A DNA stretch of 35,271 nucleotides, from positions 1 through 35,271 of the IMG/VR virus record IMGVR_UViG_3300030099_005086. One strand, given 5' to 3'. The position numbers were made by a program, and so were the translations under genes. Under the pieces are notes generated by a model, which did not search any database, was not told the DNA's origin, and saw nothing but the letters and a program-made list of their open reading frames with translations. This document shows, piece after piece, positions 8,330 to 13,853 of the stretch (its first letter is position 1; every line of letters starts with the position of its first letter). This stretch comes from a virus.

Positions 8330-8556
8330 TGGGTAGAATGAAAGAGCTTTTTATAAAGCAAAGAGAAGAAGAAGTATATAATGAATTATATGCATATATA
8401 ACTAGAAAAAATGATCCAACTAATTTAGATATTCAATGTCCAAATTGTAATAACACTACTCTTTTATTTAAAAGTGTAGATGATATTAAATGTCTATCAC
8501 AAGGTTGTGGTCATGAATTTGTATTAATAAATGCTAATACTGTAAGATTTAAATAG
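8329..8556 (+). CDS. Small zinc-ribbon protein (75 aa)
   Basis: A 75-aa product. The N-terminal third is a charged helix. The rest carries CPNC (about residues 38-41) and a second knuckle 'CLSQGCGHEF' (about 56-65), giving a C2C2-type zinc ribbon like those in phage DNA-binding and transcription-related proteins. The start is fixed by the TAATG overlap with the previous gene. It is the second zinc-ribbon gene within 500 bases. A regulatory or nucleic-acid-binding role is likely; the target is unknown. Confidence 0.7.
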   Translation: MGRMKELFIKQREEEVYNELYAYITRKNDPTNLDIQCPNCNNTTLLFKSVDDIKCLSQGCGHEFVLINANTVRFK

Positions 8557-8623
8557 TTCCTAAAACAAAAACAAGAACCATAATAATTACATAAATTGCT
8601 GGAGTTATATCTATACGTTTCAT
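8549..8623 (-). CDS. Possible 24-aa antisense membrane micro-ORF (weak)
   Basis: On the - strand, opposite the gap between two + strand genes, a 24-codon frame encodes a short polar start (MKRIDITPA) and one hydrophobic segment ('IYVIIMVLVFVLGTI'). It overlaps the 3' end of the zinc-ribbon gene. There is no clear promoter or ribosome-binding feature, and AT-rich DNA yields hydrophobic codons easily, so this is only a candidate. Confidence 0.15.
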   Translation of the reverse strand: MKRIDITPAIYVIIMVLVFVLGTI

Positions 8624-8652
8624 ATATATAACATACGTATTATAACTTCAGC
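8598..8652 (+). promoter_or_regulatory. Long imperfect hairpin in the largest intergenic gap
   Basis: The left arm (8598-8617) and right arm (8636-8652) pair over 12 bp including one G-U, then a 3-nt bulge (tct), then 5 bp (atacg/cgtat), closing an 18-nt AT-rich loop. The wobble is a G-U only in + strand RNA; the - strand would have a C-A mismatch, so the structure favours a + strand transcript. No T-run follows, so it is not a standard terminator. It may be a processing site, an mRNA-stability element or an operator. The 8557-8682 gap holds nothing else convincing. Confidence 0.45.
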
Positions 8653-8682
8653 TTATGTTAACTAAGTGTTAAATAAAATAAG

Positions 8683-8994
8683 ATGAAAAAATCTAAAAAG
8701 CAAAAAACGTTTGAACAAGTAGCTTCAACTAGTTATTTGATAGAACAAAATATGGATAGAGTCAAAGAATTATTACTTAGAAAAAATAAAGCATATGGTA
8801 ACTCTGCAACTAATCCTGCTAAAATATTTTCTAAAGGTAATGCAGTAGATAGTTTATGTGCACGTATTGATGACAAACTAATGAGAATATCTAACTCAGG
8901 TATCAATAAAGATACTTTAGATACTTTAGATGATCTGATGGGTTATTTTTGTTTATTGCGTATTGCAATTAAAAAAGAAGAAGGTGAGATATAA
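8683..8994 (+). CDS. MazG-like / DUF1599 (nucleotide-modification-associated) protein
   Basis: A 103-aa protein matching the DUF1599 pattern as I know it: 'LLLRKNKAYGNSATNPAKIF' (about 31-50), then 'CARIDDKLMRI' (about 60-70), then 'DTLDTLDDLMGYFCLL' (about 76-91). These helices carry the acidic residues expected of an all-alpha MazG/dUTPase-like nucleotide-binding fold. Phage members lie near nucleotide-metabolism or DNA-modification genes and are thought to act on (deoxy)nucleotides; the reaction is unproven. The start is the first ATG after the hairpin region. Its end overlaps the next gene. Confidence 0.75.
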   Translation: MKKSKKQKTFEQVASTSYLIEQNMDRVKELLLRKNKAYGNSATNPAKIFSKGNAVDSLCARIDDKLMRISNSGINKDTLDTLDDLMGYFCLLRIAIKKEEGEI

Positions 8995-9196
8995 AGGTCT
9001 AATACTTCAAGAAAAGATTTCTGAGACTGGGGTACCAATGCGTATATTTAAAAAAGAACTTTTAGAAGGTTACAAAGAAATAGATTTACCTTCTGACAAA
9101 TATATTGTTGTTAATGAAAGAACAGGAATACCATTTTTAAAAACAAAACCACAAAATAATAATGAAGAAAAATTTATATTCTGCTACTGGGAGTAA
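8984..9196 (+). CDS. Unknown small protein (about 70 aa, GTG start)
   Basis: A short charged product ending 'KFIFCYWE'. The longest frame would use TTG at 8963, but GTG at 8984 gives a shorter overlap with the upstream stop (8992-8994) and reads naturally (V/MRYKGLILQEK), so I prefer it; ATG at 9038 is a third option. No motif is recognised. It lies 12 nt before the radical SAM gene and is probably co-transcribed with it. Confidence 0.55.
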   Translation: MRYKGLILQEKISETGVPMRIFKKELLEGYKEIDLPSDKYIVVNERTGIPFLKTKPQNNNEEKFIFCYWE

Positions 9197-9208
9197 TATC
9201 ATAGTGAT

Positions 9209-10066
9209 ATGGCCATAGAAAAAGTAAGACGTAAAACATTTAAAATAAGAGAGTCTGGTAGATCAACAGACTTTATATCACCTAGCTTTGGTCACGGTTG
9301 TTTATATGACTGTAGTTATTGCTATATGAAAAGACATAAACCTAATGGTTTAAGTATTGCAGTAAATACTGAAGAAATATTAACTGAAATTAATAATCAT
9401 TCTTGGTTTGCTGTAGTAGATAAACCTAATCAAACTCATCCTAATCTTATTACATATGATATAAGTTGTAATGAAGACTTTGCTTTACATGCTAAGTATC
9501 ATGAATGGGTCAAGATTTTTGACTTTTTTAAAAATAGTCCATTTACAATGGGTAGTTTTGCTACTAAATATGTAAATAAAAAATTTCTCACATACAATCC
9601 TGAAAAGAATATACGTATAAGATTTAGTTTAATGCCAGAATCAATGAGGTATAAGCATGAGCGTAATACATCTACAATTTTGGAAAGAATACAAGCTATT
9701 GATATGTTTATAGAAGCAGGATATGATGTACATATTAACTTCAGTCCTATCATTGTAACTAATACATGGCTCCAAGACTATGAGGAACTATTTAATTTAG
9801 TAAATGATAATGTAGTAAATAAGAATGTAGTTTTTGCTGAGTGTATATTTTTAACTCATAATGTTAAAAAACACACAGTAAATCTTACAAGACATAAGAT
9901 TGCAGAAATTGATTTATGGAAACCTGAAATACAGGAAACTAAACAATCTCAATATGGAGGAGAAAATCTACGTTATAGTAAATATAAAAAGTCTTTATAC
10001 ATAAGACAATTTATAGATCTACATGATAAAATAATTAAGTGGAATAAGATCAGGTACATTTTTTAG
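9209..10066 (+). CDS. Radical SAM protein related to spore photoproduct lyase
   Basis: A 285-aa protein with the cluster motif CLYDCSYCYM (C31, C35, C38: CxxxCxxC), which binds the 4Fe-4S cluster and S-adenosylmethionine. The 'CxxxCxYCY' form and the following 'YDISCNEDFALH' (C87) resemble spore photoproduct lyase, where a Cys after the cluster donates a hydrogen during direct repair of UV-induced thymine dimers. 'VHINFSPIIV' (about 174-183) would be a barrel strand. C87 as the equivalent donor is my inference. A DNA-repair role for the phage genome in sunlit water is plausible; a protein- or nucleotide-modifying radical SAM enzyme is the alternative. The TAG stop lies in the loop of the following terminator hairpin. 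Confidence 0.78.
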   Translation: MAIEKVRRKTFKIRESGRSTDFISPSFGHGCLYDCSYCYMKRHKPNGLSIAVNTEEILTEINNHSWFAVVDKPNQTHPNLITYDISCNEDFALHAKYHEWVKIFDFFKNSPFTMGSFATKYVNKKFLTYNPEKNIRIRFSLMPESMRYKHERNTSTILERIQAIDMFIEAGYDVHINFSPIIVTNTWLQDYEELFNLVNDNVVNKNVVFAECIFLTHNVKKHTVNLTRHKIAEIDLWKPEIQETKQSQYGGENLRYSKYKKSLYIRQFIDLHDKIIKWNKIRYIF

Positions 10067-10077
10067 TGTACCTGATC
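10048..10077. terminator. Bidirectional terminator hairpin between convergent blocks
   Basis: A perfect 11-bp inverted repeat (gatcaggtaca 10048-10058, tgtacctgatc 10067-10077) encloses an 8-nt loop, ttttttag. The last three loop bases are the stop codon of the radical SAM gene. T-rich sequence follows on the + strand (from 10079), with a shorter T-rich stretch on the - strand side. It lies exactly where the + and - transcription blocks meet, so it probably stops both. Confidence 0.8.
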
Positions 10078-10087
10078 ATTTTCTCTA

Positions 10088-10381
10088 CTATTTTTTCATT
10101 CTACCATAAGAAGAACCACCACCACCGTATGATCCTAAACCTCTTCTAGCCATTGTCATAGCTTGAGACATGTTATCACTCATAGGCATATCTCTTCTTT
10201 CTGTACCCATAGCAGCTACTTTTAGTTTAGCTATCTCTTCAGCATTAGGTGAATGTGCTCCACCCACCATTTTATAACCTTGTGACTTTAATTTATTAAA
10301 TAGTGCTTGTGCACCTTTGTTTTTCTTGTTTGCTCCCCCATCTCCGTAGGAAACTCCTGCTTCTGTCATTCTTTGAGGCAT
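10088..10381 (-). CDS. Gly/Met-rich basic small protein (97 aa), last gene of the late operon
   Basis: A 97-aa basic product: a Gly/Lys-rich N-terminus, a helical middle ('NAEEIAKLKVAAMGTE'), and a Gly/Ser/Tyr-rich tail ending in RMKK. Low-complexity tails like this are common in small phage virion proteins. No enzyme motif is visible. It is the most distal gene of the long - strand operon, ending 10 nt before the shared terminator hairpin. The function is unknown; a DNA-binding or virion-associated role is a guess from composition and company. Confidence 0.65.
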   Translation of the reverse strand: MPQRMTEAGVSYGDGGANKKNKGAQALFNKLKSQGYKMVGGAHSPNAEEIAKLKVAAMGTERRDMPMSDNMSQAMTMARRGLGSYGGGGSSYGRMKK

Positions 10382-10412
10382 GATTTCTAATTTTTAAATT
10401 TATATATATAAG

Positions 10413-10781
10413 TTAACGTTTTCCACCGTGATATGCAACTGCATGACCTTCTTTTATTAATAAATCATTAACACATATCATTGTTAGTTTATCTGATCCA
10501 TCTACTTTATCTATAGATAATTTTCCTAAACATCTACCAAACTTTCCAACACCTTGTGAATTTAAAACAATAGTATCACAACCTTCTAGTAAACATTTAA
10601 GTCTATCTTTAGCAGCTAGACCCCTTTTCTTTTCTTCTAAGTCTCTTGTTCTAGACTCAGGAGTATTAATACCAGCAAGTCTTATACGTTTCTTAACTTT
10701 AATACTAAAACCAAGATCTATATAAGCATCAATAGTATCTCCATCAATAACTCTAATTAAGTCAATTTGATAAGAATACAT
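10413..10781 (-). CDS. Staphylococcal nuclease homologue (SNase/thermonuclease-like)
   Basis: A 122-aa protein with the SNase core: VIDGDT (11-16, metal-binding D15 region), RIRLAGINTPES (R34, T40, E42) and FGRCLGKL (R83). By alignment with staphylococcal nuclease these correspond to D21, R35, E43 and R87, so the catalytic set is present; the D40 calcium ligand is Asn here (N39). There is no signal peptide, so it acts in the cytoplasm or is released on lysis. It probably degrades nucleic acid, such as host DNA or debris during late infection. It lies just downstream of a 23-aa CDGSH microgene and a holin-like gene. Confidence 0.85.
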   Translation of the reverse strand: MYSYQIDLIRVIDGDTIDAYIDLGFSIKVKKRIRLAGINTPESRTRDLEEKKRGLAAKDRLKCLLEGCDTIVLNSQGVGKFGRCLGKLSIDKVDGSDKLTMICVNDLLIKEGHAVAYHGGKR

Positions 10782-10786
10782 CTTTA

Positions 10787-10858
10787 TTAGCTGTTATGAG
10801 AACCATCACAGTTCCCATTTTCATCTTTTGTTTTACCACATACACATTGTCCCATCAT
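10787..10858 (-). CDS. 23-aa CDGSH-type iron-sulfur micropeptide (candidate)
   Basis: A 23-codon frame begins at an ATGATG whose first ATG overlaps the TGA of the holin-like gene (ATGA), and stops 5 nt before the nuclease start, filling a gap that would otherwise be empty. The peptide contains CVCGKTKDENGNCDGSH. This matches the CDGSH iron-sulfur consensus (CxC..S/T...P.CDGSH) with one extra residue and no proline: two Cys in CxC, then Cys and His of CDGSH, the usual 3Cys-1His ligand set for a 2Fe-2S cluster. Known CDGSH proteins dimerise and act in redox or iron homeostasis. Whether so small a peptide binds a cluster is untested. Confidence 0.6.
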   Translation of the reverse strand: MMGQCVCGKTKDENGNCDGSHNS

Positions 10859-11247
10859 TTCTTTGTTTTTTCTAATGATCTTCCTCCAAAATAAGCTCCA
10901 ATCACTGTTATTAATACTAACTGAAGTAAATCAGTCCACTTTTCTTCTACATTAAATGCTATTGCACCAGCATCAATAAATATCATAAGCACTGTGCAAA
11001 CAACTAAAAAAATTAAAACTAATGGTCTTACATTTTTACTTAACCATGAGTCACTTTTTAAGTCTGCCTCCCATCTAGATGTGATGTTTTTTTCCATCTC
11101 AATCTCATAGTTGGCAATTAATTCTTTTATTTTTCTCTCTGCTTCTAGCTTCTCTTCTTTTGTAGTAGTTAGATTATCTAATACACCACCAACTGATTCA
11201 ACTAGCTTATCAGCACCACCACTGAATATTTTACCTATAATACTCAT
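10855..11247 (-). CDS. Holin-like membrane protein (3TM holin family-like)
   Basis: A 130-aa protein starting at ATG 11247, one base after the upstream stop; a longer frame from TTG at 11310 would overlap the neighbour and is unlikely. The N-terminal 'GGADKLVESVGGVLDNL' is amphipathic, followed by a Glu/Lys-rich helix, then 'SWLSKNVRPLVLIFLVVC', two hydrophobic segments and a basic tail. That order (amphipathic helix, charged helix, 'W..r.vRP' before the membrane segments) matches the 3TM holin family of phages and gene-transfer agents. It would form lysis pores in the inner membrane. Confidence 0.75.
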   Translation of the reverse strand: MSIIGKIFSGGADKLVESVGGVLDNLTTTKEEKLEAERKIKELIANYEIEMEKNITSRWEADLKSDSWLSKNVRPLVLIFLVVCTVLMIFIDAGAIAFNVEEKWTDLLQLVLITVIGAYFGGRSLEKTKK

Positions 11248-11248
11248 A

Positions 11249-11524
11249 TTAACACTTCCATCTTTTTCTAGCAAGACATGCTCTTTTCTTAGGAGTTTTT
11301 CTACAATCAATATTAAACTTCTTAATTTGTCCTAAGTTTCTAGCACAGAAAGATCTTTTACGTGGACCTCCACCAGGTTGAGGAGCTTTAAGATTAGAAC
11401 CTGTTTTACGGTTAATCATCTTACGTCCCTTAGCAGTTAGTCCACCTGATTTACTTTTACAACCATTCTTGATTGTACAACCAGCCATACCACCTTTCTT
11501 ATATTCTATAATACTAGACATCAT
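11249..11524 (-). CDS. Basic Cys-containing small protein (DUF6321-like)
   Basis: A 91-aa strongly basic product. 'GGLTAKGRKMINRKTGSNLK' followed by a Pro/Gly stretch and 'RKRSFCAR' matches, from memory, the DUF6321 pattern seen in marine phages and large algal viruses. Several Cys (in 'CTIKNGC', 'FCAR', 'DCRK', 'ACLARKRWKC') could bind metal or form cross-links. The start is in ATGATG at 11524, and the upstream gene's TGA overlaps it; the second ATG (11521) is equally possible. It is one of a run of very basic small proteins and probably binds nucleic acid or sits in the virion. Function unproven. Confidence 0.7.
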   Translation of the reverse strand: MMSSIIEYKKGGMAGCTIKNGCKSKSGGLTAKGRKMINRKTGSNLKAPQPGGGPRKRSFCARNLGQIKKFNIDCRKTPKKRACLARKRWKC

Positions 11525-11829
11525 TTCTTTTTCTTGCCCTTGTTATGTTTCTTTCTTATTGCTTCTTTCCCTCTTTTAAATATAGCAGCTTGTCTAGGTT
11601 TACCACCATACTTAGATCTTTGTTCTCCAACAGTTAATATCTGTATCTTTCTAGCAAAAGGTTTACTAATTTTTTTAACCTTTGCTACAGTAGCTCTTGC
11701 ATCTGCTTCAGTTGCATACTTAATCCTAACAGTATCTTTAGGATTTTCGTCTGTATACAATCTTCTTCCAGAACCTTTTGGCTTTTTCCCAGTTCCTACT
11801 TTTGGATCTTTCTTTTTTCTTTTGGTCAT
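11521..11829 (-). CDS. Very basic small protein (102 aa, phage/algal-virus type)
   Basis: A 102-aa Lys-rich product: a basic N-terminus ('KVGTGKKPKGSGRRLYTDEN'), then a short alpha/beta domain ('DTVRIKYATEADARATVAKV') and a Lys-rich C-terminal tail. The 'GSGRRLYTDENPKDTV' stretch looks like one I have seen in proteins of phages and nucleocytoplasmic large DNA viruses; I give no family name with certainty. The overall charge suggests nucleic-acid binding. The stop overlaps the next start by the ATGA/TGATG pattern. Confidence 0.7.
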   Translation of the reverse strand: MTKRKKKDPKVGTGKKPKGSGRRLYTDENPKDTVRIKYATEADARATVAKVKKISKPFARKIQILTVGEQRSKYGGKPRQAAIFKRGKEAIRKKHNKGKKKK

Positions 11830-11871
11830 TTTCTAATTGAAATAATTCCATTAAATATTGACTCCACACTA

Positions 11872-12123
11872 TTACTTGCCTACTTTCTTCTGTGCCATTT
11901 TATGTGATGCACTAAATGATGCACCATTCTTCATTGCATCAACCATCATTTGCATATGCTTTTTAGTATGATGTACAGAATGTTTTTTAAGTGTTTTTTG
12001 TTGTCTCATAGTTAATGCACATACATCAACACCTTTAACTTTTCCTATACATTTTTCTCCACCTTTCTGGTATACACTCTTTGGCATTGTGCCTTTCTTC
12101 TTTGCTTTTTTAATCATTGCCAT
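11872..12123 (-). CDS. Basic His/Met-rich small protein (83 aa)
   Basis: An 83-aa basic protein with two Cys in the first half ('EKCIGKVKGVDVCALT') and a helical His/Met/Lys-rich second half ('HHTKKHMQMMVDAMKNGASF', then 'SASHKMAQKK'). Related-looking helical 'MM..M..G.SF..AH..A' segments occur, from memory, in marine phage and giant-virus small proteins. It may bind DNA or metal. A 42-nt gap on its downstream side holds no clear element. Function unknown. Confidence 0.65.
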   Translation of the reverse strand: MAMIKKAKKKGTMPKSVYQKGGEKCIGKVKGVDVCALTMRQQKTLKKHSVHHTKKHMQMMVDAMKNGASFSASHKMAQKKVGK

Positions 12124-12141
12124 AACTATTTCCTTTTTTAA

Positions 12142-12423
12142 TTATTTCCTTTTTTTTCTTTTTACTGATTTAACTCTTCTTGGCTTACCAGCAGGTTGAC
12201 CAAGTCTTTTCTTTTGTGCTATTCTACTTCTTTTCTCTGAAGCTGTTAGCTCTGATGCAGTCTTTGGTGTCTTGCTACTAACACGTTTAGATGGTCTGCA
12301 GTATGGTGTCCCACGTTTCTCACCTTTACGTCTCCCACATGGTTTACCTGTTCTAGTGTCTACCCACTTTTCTTTGAACCATCTTTTAAGAGCAAGTCCT
12401 TTATCTGTCTTTCTGACTGCCAT
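12142..12423 (-). CDS. Very basic small protein with 'KRWFKEKWVD..CGR..YCRP' motif
   Basis: A 93-aa Arg/Lys-rich protein. 'LALKRWFKEKWVDTRTGKPC' followed by 'GEKRGTPYCRPSKRVS' and 'KTPKTASELT' forms a conserved-looking block (two Cys, several aromatic residues) that I recall from phages and algal viruses, possibly annotated as DUF5872. The C-terminus is a nearly pure basic tail. Such composition suggests DNA or RNA binding, perhaps genome condensation in the virion. The start is fixed by the TAATG overlap with the upstream gene at 12423. Confidence 0.7.
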   Translation of the reverse strand: MAVRKTDKGLALKRWFKEKWVDTRTGKPCGRRKGEKRGTPYCRPSKRVSSKTPKTASELTASEKRSRIAQKKRLGQPAGKPRRVKSVKRKKRK

Positions 12424-12644
12424 TACTTTTTCTTACCACCTTTGCCCCAGTTTGCAGCACCAACCTTTCTACACTTTGCAATCGCACCTGATGCATATGC
12501 TGATGGGAATACTCTGTATCGTCTTTTAACTTTGTGATAACAAGCATCCTTTTTACTTCCACCTTTCTTCATCTGTTTAATATTAGGTGAAGCGTATTCT
12601 ATCATACTTTGTCTTTGTTTTTGACTTTCCTTTGATAAATGCAT
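12423..12644 (-). CDS. Basic small protein with 'VFPSAYASGAIAKCRKVGAANWG' type motif
   Basis: A 73-aa basic protein starting at ATG 12644; a longer frame uses TTG at 12662 and would overlap the upstream gene, so the ATG is preferred. The second half carries 'KDACYHKVKRRYRVFPSAYA' and then 'KCRKVGAANWG', a motif I know from small proteins of marine phages and large algal viruses; no function is established. Two Cys in a basic setting could bind zinc. It ends in a Gly/Lys tail and overlaps the next gene by one base. Confidence 0.7.
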   Translation of the reverse strand: MHLSKESQKQRQSMIEYASPNIKQMKKGGSKKDACYHKVKRRYRVFPSAYASGAIAKCRKVGAANWGKGGKKK

Positions 12645-12648
12645 ATCT

Positions 12649-12861
12649 TTATTTTTTAGCAAATTTTTCTAACCCAGCTATACCAAAACAACCAAGTACC
12701 ACAAATACAAATGAATCGTAAACAAATTCATTTATAACTAAATCTTTTCCTACCCAACCTGTAACTAGATCAGCTATCATTATCAAACACATAATGACAA
12801 AAGCAATGAAGCCTATTATAGCCTTCTCATTCCAATCATTATTATCTTTAAATATTTCCAT
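12649..12861 (-). CDS. Two-pass membrane protein, possible second holin or antiholin
   Basis: A 70-aa protein with a short charged N-terminus, a first hydrophobic segment ('AIIGFIAFVIMCLIMIADLV'), a short polar turn, a second hydrophobic segment ('FVYDSFVFVVLGCFGIAGLE') and a basic end (KFAKK). Size, two membrane segments and a charged tail are typical of class II holins. It sits in the same operon as the 3TM holin-like gene, so it could be a partner or inhibitor of that protein. The start overlaps the upstream stop (TGATG at 12861). Confidence 0.65.
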   Translation of the reverse strand: MEIFKDNNDWNEKAIIGFIAFVIMCLIMIADLVTGWVGKDLVINEFVYDSFVFVVLGCFGIAGLEKFAKK

Positions 12862-13052
12862 CAGTTCTCTATTATAGATCCACCGTAAGCCTTCTTCTTC
12901 TTCTTTTTCTTATGAATCTGTTTATATAAATCTCCTCCAGGTTTTAATCTCTTAGCTAATGCCTTTCTTCTAGGGGTACATGTTTTCTTTGTCATAGGGG
13001 TACAATAACCCTTATGATCTGGATCAATTCCCATGAACCTCTTCTTAGCCAT
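12861..13052 (-). CDS. Very basic Cys-containing small protein (63 aa)
   Basis: A 63-aa protein with 'GYCTPMTKKTCTPRRKALAK' (two Cys nine residues apart) followed by 'PGGDLYKQ' and a run of seven Lys. The 'CTP.TK.TCTPRRKALA' block looks like one seen, from memory, in small marine-phage proteins. The high positive charge suggests DNA binding or packing. It lies 2 nt after the 126-aa beta protein gene and overlaps the membrane-protein gene by one base. Function unknown. Confidence 0.68.
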   Translation of the reverse strand: MAKKRFMGIDPDHKGYCTPMTKKTCTPRRKALAKRLKPGGDLYKQIHKKKKKKKAYGGSIIEN

Positions 13053-13054
13053 TA

Positions 13055-13435
13055 CTATGCCTTACTAAAGTACGCATACTCTGCAGCTACACCTGTATCA
13101 GCAGAACCTAAAAGATTAATCTTTGTAGATGCAGCTACTGGTATAAATACAAACTCACCTTGTAAAAGAGTAGCTACTACTACATCAGTAGAACCTGTTT
13201 GAGTTCTTATAGTTAAAGTAGCTGAAGTAGATGTGCCTGTATGACATACATATAAATAATTTACAACAGTATTTGCTGCACCATCTAAAATAATTACTTC
13301 AGTTGTAGTTACAGCAGTACTTGCAGATTCTATTGCAGGTGCTCCTACCGTTAACTGTTTATTTTTATTTACTGCTACTGGATCTGATGTTATACCTGCT
13401 CCATTTACTATTAAATTTGCCGTTATTGTTGCCAT
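13055..13435 (-). CDS. Beta-rich small virion-like protein, paralogue A (126 aa)
   Basis: A 126-aa Ala/Thr/Val-rich protein with alternating beta pattern and no signal peptide. It has the same length as the next gene upstream and shares its plan: an N-terminal 'ANLIVNGAGITSD', a central 'YLYVCHTGTS', a 'LLQGEFVFIPV' strand and a C-terminal 'EYAYFSKA'. The pair is clearly a tandem duplication. Small beta proteins of this type in late operons are commonly capsid decoration, neck or head-fibre proteins; that assignment is inferred from composition and position. Confidence 0.78.
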   Translation of the reverse strand: MATITANLIVNGAGITSDPVAVNKNKQLTVGAPAIESASTAVTTTEVIILDGAANTVVNYLYVCHTGTSTSATLTIRTQTGSTDVVVATLLQGEFVFIPVAASTKINLLGSADTGVAAEYAYFSKA

Positions 13436-13454
13436 TTCTTCTTATTTTTAAAAA

Positions 13455-13835
13455 TTATGCTTTAGTAAAAAATGCATACTCAATTGTAGCTGCATATACA
13501 TTACCTGTTTCAGTAATATCAATATTTGCTACACCACCTTTAATTGGTATAAAACAAAACTCACCAGGAGCTAGTTCACCAAAATCAGAACCACTATTTA
13601 CAGTAATTTTAACTGTACCACCTGCAGCGGTAGTTCCTGTATTTGATACATACATGTATCTTACAGCACTACCTGTAGGTACAACTGCACTTGCTGTACT
13701 ATTTTTTAACAAGCTTAATGCACCAGATTCAACAGTAGGGTTACCAATAGATAAAGTGGCTGACTTATTATATGCAAAAGCGTCAGAAGACATTCCTGCT
13801 CCTGATAGAATTAATTGTGCTGATATATTTGCCAT
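13455..13835 (-). CDS. Beta-rich small virion-like protein, paralogue B (126 aa)
   Basis: A 126-aa partner of the preceding paralogue, with matching landmarks: 'AQLILSGAGMSSD', 'YMYVSNTGTTAAGG', 'LAPGEFCFIPIKGG' and the C-terminal 'IEYAFFTKA'. Identity looks moderate, so the duplication is not recent. It lies 18 nt after the giant T9SS cargo gene, in the same operon. It is probably a virion surface or neck component, either forming mixed oligomers with paralogue A or specialised for a different site. Confidence 0.78.
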   Translation of the reverse strand: MANISAQLILSGAGMSSDAFAYNKSATLSIGNPTVESGALSLLKNSTASAVVPTGSAVRYMYVSNTGTTAAGGTVKITVNSGSDFGELAPGEFCFIPIKGGVANIDITETGNVYAATIEYAFFTKA

Positions 13836-13853
13836 TATTCTTTATTTAATAAA

